From assembly GCA_013368325.1 (NCBI GenBank), contig JAACJK010000123.1, positions 124,001 through 188,000 on the forward strand: a DNA stretch of 64,000 bases. Reading direction: 5' to 3'. The notes below the pieces were generated by a model. That model made no database searches. It saw only the letters and a list, made by a program, of their open reading frames with translations, and was not told the DNA's origin. This document shows, one piece after another, positions 58,964 to 64,000 of this stretch. Position numbers and translations under genes: made by a program. How positions within the stretch are numbered: position 1 is the stretch's first letter; every line of letters starts with the position of its first letter. Source of the DNA: Ephemerocybe angulata (Eukaryota; Basidiomycota; Agaricomycetes; Agaricales; Psathyrellaceae).

Positions 58964-60474
58964 ATGCCTGTCGTTCCTTCTCCTTCTCCTTCTCCTCCTC
59001 CTGAGGCTGCTGCTCCGGCGTCTCCCAGGTCTATCCTTCGCACTTTCAATGAAGGTGCGAATGACCTTGAAGACCACCTCTTAGGGACCAGCATTACGTC
59101 CCTCACCCAAGTTCGCAACGATTGCCTCAAGCACATCCTTCCTGGTTCCAAGACCTTGAACCCTCGTGCCGCCAACGCGGTTAGTCGTGCCCAAGAGGGC
59201 TTGTTTGACCTCGTTGTACGTTCGGTTCTTACAGATCTCCTTACCCCGCGACTGACCCTTCTCATAGGAGCCACCTGCGGTCGAAGCCGTTCTTAAGCAC
59301 AACTCTCGTCACCGTCGCATCGTTGGGAAGCTCCATGCCGCGTTGACTGCTCACCAGGCTGCGTTCTCTTCTCGCGAGGTCACACCTCCGGATAACGAGA
59401 AGCTCGAGCTGGTTCTCAAGTACCTGGGCGAGTGCCGCGAAAGTTACGGTCCGCGTCAGGATACCCCGATGCCTACCGCTGCTTCTGCGGCTACCGCGGC
59501 CGATGGCGATGCCACTGTTCGTGCCGCGAAGTCTACCGCGTCTTCCTTGGCTCGTGCGTACTCTCCTTCATCGTCTTATCTTCTCTTTTCTGATTCATCC
59601 TCTCCCTAGGCGTCTTGTTCCCTGTCGCTGAGTCTGTTACTCCGGCTGAGGAGAGTGCTCCCTCCAAGGGTAAAGCTAAGGCTAGTGCTCCTGCCCCTGA
59701 GGACATTGAGGTACGTATCCTATGTTTCTCTCCTGTAGCCCGTCGCTTACTCTCGCGTCCTCTAGGAGATCACCTTCTTGGAACCTCAGGATGTGGTCAT
59801 GGCCGATGCCTCTGCCAACAATGCTCGTCGCGGCCGTTCTGCTCGCGGCGGTGCTGCTGGGGTACGCATCTTTCTTTCTTCCCACTTTCTTCTTCTGACT
59901 TCGTTCCTAGGGCTCTCGTACTCGTCCCACTCGTGGTGGTAGCACCAACGCGTCCGGCGGAGTCCGCATGTTGGACCACTCTCAGGTTCCTAACATGGAC
60001 ACCGGTTCTCCTATGTTTATGAAGGCCCAGCAAGTTAACAACAAGAGGTCTCGCCAGGGAGAGGCTCATCGCGAGGCTCAGGCTTCTGGTTCTCGAGGCT
60101 CTGGGAACCGTCTTTTCCCTGACGGTAACCTCGTCGAGTACAGTGCGCCTTCTCCCTTCGATTTCCTTATGTCCTCGGGCTTACTCTCTCTTGTAGTCGA
60201 TGATCGCGCGATCTCTAACCAGTATGTTCAGGGAGTGGTCTCCAACTCGCTCAAGTTGGTTCGCGACTTCGCCAACCAGACTCAGAACGCGGAGAACCTC
60301 CGTGTTATTATTGGCGAGACCCGCGGCGTCATGTTGCAGGTTATTCACAAGCTTCAGATCTACACTGGTTTCTGGCAGATCCTCAACGAGGAGTACACCA
60401 CTTTGAAGGCTTCTCTTCTTTCTCTCAACGACAACTCGGCTGCTTCTTCTTCTGCTCCTTCTACCTCTACTTAG
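58964..60474 (+). CDS. Antisense passenger gene B: helical, Ala/Ser-rich protein
   Basis: Five exons: 58964-59215, 59268-59553, 59610-59710, 59766-59861 and 59911-60474, giving 432 residues. A Ser/Pro-rich start leads into SILRTFNEGANDLEDHLLGT and SLTQVRNDCLKHILPG, helical and charged. A linker with basic KGKAKAS and Arg/Gly-rich segments (RRGRSARGG; SRTRPTRGG) could bind nucleic acid. The C-terminal third is a patterned domain: PFDFLMSSGLLSLVVDDRAI, NSLKLVRDFANQTQNAENLR and YTGFWQILNEEYTTLKASLL. No family recognised. It converges with the minus-strand pol across 245 bp. All five exons have clean GT-AG borders and no disabling change. Confidence 0.65.
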
Positions 60475-60674
60475 GTTTGCTTTAGTAGTCTTGGATCCGC
60501 TGAACCAGCTTTAGTCTAATCGCGTAGTCCCTTCGAACGGTTTTTGCTCTCTAGTTTTCCGCTTTCGATGTCAATATGATTCTCGTTTGGACCTTTCTCT
60601 AAAATCGCAAAATTTCGGAGTAAGATAATCTTTATGTTAAGTATTGAGTTCGGGTAGTACCCTCTCTCTCCCCC

Positions 60675-60690
60675 CAACTAAAAAATCATT
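60675..60690 (-). other. Second polypurine tract, directly after pol
   Basis: Minus strand: GAGGACA, about 13 bases, AGTTGGGGGGAGAGAGAGGG, nearly the same arrangement as at 55826-55838. It sits about 30 bp past the pol stop codon. No TG...CA LTR start is evident after it. Confidence 0.55.
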
Positions 60691-60719
60691 GTCCTCGATG
60701 ACCCTGCGAACCTCTCGAC

Positions 60720-63137
60720 CTAATAGTCGTCTTCCTCGGGGTCACCTCTCGGCATTCCTTTAAATGCTAAGTCCTCAATGTACCCTGTTTCCGACTCTTC
60801 TTCCATCTCTTCCAGCGTGGACGGCTCTATGTCGATGAAGTCATGGATTGACGCAGGGAGAGGAATGCGTTTTCTCGCGTGATATGGGATGACTCTGAAG
60901 GCACCCACGGCGCTCTGCAAGACGGCACCATCCATTTCTGCGAGAATGTACGCTCCTCCCTTATTACGTGCAATCACCACCAAAGGGCCTAAATACCGTG
61001 GCTTCATTTTCTTGTCGAGGCTTTTCTCAATACTCGTATTGCGCATTAATACTAAGTCCCCGCGTTTGAATTTGAAGTCTCGGATTGTCCGTGCATACTC
61101 CTTTTCGTACTTCACGACGCGTTCTCTTTTCTCCTTATCAACTCGACTCCTCATGTTCTCGACTAAGTCCCTATGCTTAGCTAAACCTTTCGCGCGCTGC
61201 GCCAGAAGCTCCTCTGTGGTCATAGGACCGCTTGGAGGCTCGACTAGCCAAGTTGCTTCCTGGATGTCTAATGGCAGAACTGGTTCCGCGCCGGTGACCA
61301 TGAAGAACGGAGAGACTCCGAATCGACGTCGTACCGTTACGCGGTCCGCCCACATAATGTGTTGGAAGTACCAGTACCATTGTTTCGCGACACCATTGGT
61401 TGCTTTGAACAGCATGTCGCGGACGTCGTAGTGGGGACGCTCGATCCGACCATTGGCCTTAGAGTTGTACGGCGAGATCTTAATTCCCTTAATGCCATAC
61501 TTATCCTCAAGCCATTTCGTAGCCTTCACGAACGCGCCTCCATTGTCCGTAACAATCTCCCTCATGCATCCCCATCTCGTGATGATCTCCAATAACCACG
61601 CGCCGATCTGTGCGCCTGTTTCTTCTTTCAAGGGCTTGCCCTCCATCCAAGAAGACAGCGCACACCGACCATGCACAATGTACTTGCAGCCGTTGCTCGC
61701 GGGAGTCATTTGCAACACATCCGCGTGCAACACTTGGAAGATCGACGGAGTATCCGTGACTTGTGGTGGGATCTTCAACAGTAGCTTTGTCCTCAGCTGG
61801 CAAACGTGACAAGTCTTAACATACCAGTTCACATCTCCTTCGAGTTCAGGCCACCAGAAGCGCTTCAGTAGAACCTGAGTGGTGGCCCACGCGCCTCGGT
61901 GTCCAAGTGCGTCGTGCGCGGCCCTCATCATGTACATGCGATTCTCCTTAGGCACAACTAGCTGTGGGTGCCCAGTTTGTCTTCGATATAGCTTTCCTTC
62001 CTTTTCGAAGTAATGGCTGCACTCTCGGACCCACTTACCCACATCTGCCGGCTTTAATCCCTCGGGCGCTTGTAGCGGTCCCTTTAGCCACTTAGCTATT
62101 TTGGGTAGGCGCTCGTCTGTGTCCCGCGCTTGTTGGGATCGTCTCGCGTCATCGTACGCCTCTATCTCTTCTTCATCCATTTTCAACTCTGCATCTGGCA
62201 ACATCTCGACGTTGACCAACTGTGCTCGCGTCGCCGTTCGGACATGTCGCGAGACACCAGTCAGAACTCTGTCATCGTCAAAATCGGCTTCAGGGGTCGT
62301 GACATTGAGGAGATATCCTCCTCGCGTGTCAATCTCATGTTTGAAGTCCTCGAAGTCGAGCGGCTCCGGATCCTCTGGGTTAGGTTTCGAGTATCCTCTC
62401 AGTCCGTCGCCCGATTCCCCTTGGTGGTCGTAGGGCTGGTGCGGCGGATCCTCTGGCATGCGATCACGCCTGGAAAGTCCATCCGCGGCAAAGGTCTTGC
62501 CTGCTACGTGCCGTAGCTCGAAGTGATACATTAGAATGTTCTCAATCCATCGGTTAATGGTAGCGTTAGGACCCATTTCCGGATTGTTGAGCATTCCTTT
62601 AATGTATTGAGCATCGGTTTCTACCACTAGACGTCTGCAGCCAATGAGCCAGTATTTGTTCTCCTGCAATGCTCTCATTAATCCGAATAACTCTCGTTTT
62701 GGTTGGGAGTAGCGAGCCTCGCGCGGAGTCATGGTAGTCGAGCCAAAACGCGCGTACCACCACTTCTTAAGGTCTGCATTGTCTTGTTGACTTATGTACC
62801 AGCCGATCGCTTTGTAGGACGTGTCGACTGAGAGCTTGATCTCGGTGTTAACATCGTAGTCCAGGGACCTTAGGCATGGTGCGTCTCGGACTGCATCCTT
62901 TAAGTCTCGCATCGCGGCGTCCTGAGCTTCTCCCCACTCGAAGGGTTGGTCAATCCTTGTCAGCTTCTGGATCGCGTCTGCGCGTTTAGCATAGTCACGG
63001 ATGAATATTCTCATCGTCCCCACTGTTCCTAAGAAGGCGCGGACATCGCTGACAGCATCAGGGAAATCGGTGACAGCTGGTATCACGAGACATTTCTCAT
63101 CAAAATCTGGCGGCAAGCGCCGCCTTGGCCTAGCCAT
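60720..63137 (-). CDS. pol: Ty3/gypsy pol fragment: RT thumb, RNase H, integrase
   Basis: An 805-residue open frame on the minus strand. It opens with the end of the RT (VRAFLGTVGTMRIFIRDYAK), then RNase H (acidic residues near Asp105, Glu149, Asp175; TPREARYSQPKRELFGLMRA) and a linker. The integrase HHCC-type zinc finger has HDALGH (His408, His413) and CHVC (Cys443, Cys446). The integrase core has Asp473, Asp531 (TDNGGAF) and Glu566 (NGRIERPH), i.e. a D,D-35-E arrangement. The C-terminal part carries KFKRGDLVLMRN and PRYLGPLVVIARN, typical of the GPY/F module that follows the core. The frame is undamaged, but RT fingers/palm, protease and gag are not joined to it here; upstream lie a short gap and tandem repeats. 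Confidence 0.9.
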   Translation of the reverse strand: MARPRRRLPPDFDEKCLVIPAVTDFPDAVSDVRAFLGTVGTMRIFIRDYAKRADAIQKLTRIDQPFEWGEAQDAAMRDLKDAVRDAPCLRSLDYDVNTEIKLSVDTSYKAIGWYISQQDNADLKKWWYARFGSTTMTPREARYSQPKRELFGLMRALQENKYWLIGCRRLVVETDAQYIKGMLNNPEMGPNATINRWIENILMYHFELRHVAGKTFAADGLSRRDRMPEDPPHQPYDHQGESGDGLRGYSKPNPEDPEPLDFEDFKHEIDTRGGYLLNVTTPEADFDDDRVLTGVSRHVRTATRAQLVNVEMLPDAELKMDEEEIEAYDDARRSQQARDTDERLPKIAKWLKGPLQAPEGLKPADVGKWVRECSHYFEKEGKLYRRQTGHPQLVVPKENRMYMMRAAHDALGHRGAWATTQVLLKRFWWPELEGDVNWYVKTCHVCQLRTKLLLKIPPQVTDTPSIFQVLHADVLQMTPASNGCKYIVHGRCALSSWMEGKPLKEETGAQIGAWLLEIITRWGCMREIVTDNGGAFVKATKWLEDKYGIKGIKISPYNSKANGRIERPHYDVRDMLFKATNGVAKQWYWYFQHIMWADRVTVRRRFGVSPFFMVTGAEPVLPLDIQEATWLVEPPSGPMTTEELLAQRAKGLAKHRDLVENMRSRVDKEKRERVVKYEKEYARTIRDFKFKRGDLVLMRNTSIEKSLDKKMKPRYLGPLVVIARNKGGAYILAEMDGAVLQSAVGAFRVIPYHARKRIPLPASIHDFIDIEPSTLEEMEEESETGYIEDLAFKGMPRGDPEEDDY

Positions 63138-63280
63138 AGCAGGGCATATAATGATTTACCATGGCGCATTCCATGAGTAACCGTATGGCCAAAACCTCAA
63201 GTCTTTTAAGTCATGAACTACCTCTTCCATAAAGTTAATAGCTCACCTTTGATTTTCTCGCGGTCATAAAGTTTTATCTG
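63138..63280. other. Junction between pol fragment and tandem repeat
   Basis: About 140 bp that joins the truncated RT to the repeat array. It should contain the breakpoint that removed the front of pol; no feature is recognised. Confidence 0.4.
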
Positions 63281-64000
63281 CTCCTCCCAGAACACGGTCA
63301 ACCTTACCGCAATGGAGGCATTTCGCCGGAGAGCCCTTATTTGAGCTAGGCCTGGCCTTTGTTCAGCTGCATGAGTATAGCTGAACTGTAGTTGGCCTGG
63401 AATTACCACTCGGCGGTCAATGAGTACACCAGCGGCGATATTCACCCTCATTTGAATGCCTGGTAGAGACATCCCCTTCAGCGACTTCATGACCTGGATG
63501 CGGTCAGTGGGTGTCATAGGCTTAACTGCTCCTCCCAGAACACGGTCAACCTTACCGCAATGGAGGCATTTCACCGGAGAGCCCTTATTTGAGCTAGGCC
63601 TGGCCTTTGTTCAGCTGCATGAGTATAGCTGAACTGTAGTTGGCCTGGAATTACCACTCGGCGGTCAATGAGTACACCAGCGGCGATATTCACCCTCATT
63701 TGAATGCCTGGTAGAGACATCCCCTTCAGCGACTTCATGACCTGGATGCGGTCAGTGGGTGTCATAGGCTTAACTGCTCCTCCCAGAACACGGTCAACCT
63801 TACCGCAATGGAGGCATTTCGCCGGAGAGCCCTTATTTGAGCTAGGCCCGGCCTTTGTTCAGCTGCATGAGTATAGCTGAACTGTAGTTGGCCTGGAATT
63901 ACCACTCGGCGGTCAATGAGTACACCAGCGGCGATATTCGCCCTCATTTGAATGCCTGGTAGAGACATCCCCTTCAGCGACTTCATGACCTGGATGCGGT
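63281..64000 (-). repeat. 248 bp tandem repeat, at least 2.9 copies, running out of the window
   Basis: The string CTCCTCCCAGAACACGGTCA recurs at 63281, 63529 and 63777, an exact 248 bp period, and copies differ at only a few bases (for example TTTCGCCGG or TTTCACCGG). On the minus strand each unit encodes a CLHCGK motif and SLKGMSLPGIQMRVNIAAGV in an open frame. Because 248 is not a multiple of three, the frame shifts from unit to unit. Confidence 0.9.

Larger units (their letters stand above)
54444..64000 (-). mobile_element. Candidate large Ty3/gypsy-type LTR element with two antisense genes (5' end outside window)
   Basis: Read on the minus strand the parts visible are tandem repeats (63281-64000), a pol fragment (63137-60720), a polypurine tract just after pol (about 60675-60690), a 4.8 kb segment holding two plus-strand spliced genes, a second polypurine tract (55826-55838) and the LTR (54444-55825). 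The gag, protease and most of the RT are missing or lie beyond 64000. It may be one composite element or two nested relatives of one family. Shared CTCTCG-rich motifs between LTR, gene promoters and pol end favour common origin. Confidence 0.6.

Overview
The window looks like nuclear DNA of an agaricomycete (mushroom-forming basidiomycete) fungus. Genes are split by many 45-70 bp introns with GTRNGT-type donors and CAG/TAG acceptors. Recognisable eukaryotic genes are present (ribosomal protein eS12, the complex I subunit NDUFA8, a Ski8-like WD40 protein). Between them lie long gene-poor stretches and Ty3/gypsy LTR retrotransposons. All gene models below were spliced by hand from the sequence; exon borders are given where I could resolve them.

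Layout. 0-4.5 kb: the 3' part of a large coiled-coil, low-complexity, AT-hook protein gene, with an apparent frameshift near 3.24 kb. 6.0-6.9 kb: a five-exon WW-domain gene. 9.2-14.5 kb: a compact housekeeping block with SKI8-like (-), RPS12 (+), NDUFAF3-like (+), a small beta-grasp-like protein (-) and NDUFA8 (+). The two divergent pairs share intergenic regions of 255 bp and 135 bp. 15.3-25.0 kb: a lipoate-protein ligase gene (+), a small signal-peptide ORF (-) and a disordered 'PWG-motif' protein (-). 31.7-37.1 kb: the same three items in the same order and orientation, but with the ligase copy broken. I read this as an old segmental duplication about 16 kb apart at its left end. 37-45.5 kb: gene-poor. 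46.9-49.2 kb: a REEP/Yop1 (TB2/DP1/HVA22) family gene with a very long acidic, disordered tail.

51-64 kb is mobile DNA. A Ty3/gypsy element (gag, then pol through a -1 frameshift site GGGTTTT followed by a hairpin) is cut inside its reverse transcriptase. The cut falls exactly where a 1,382 bp LTR begins (54444-55825, termini TGATGTGC/GCGCATCA). That LTR belongs to a second, minus-strand element whose pol (RNase H and integrase) lies at 60720-63137. Between that pol and its 3' LTR sit two intact, multi-intron genes on the opposite strand (56250-58299 and 58964-60474). This is the most interesting structure in the window: a candidate large fungal LTR element carrying two antisense, spliced passenger genes. 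A 248 bp tandem repeat fills the last 720 bp and runs out of the window.

I saw no CRISPR array, rRNA gene or convincing tRNA gene.
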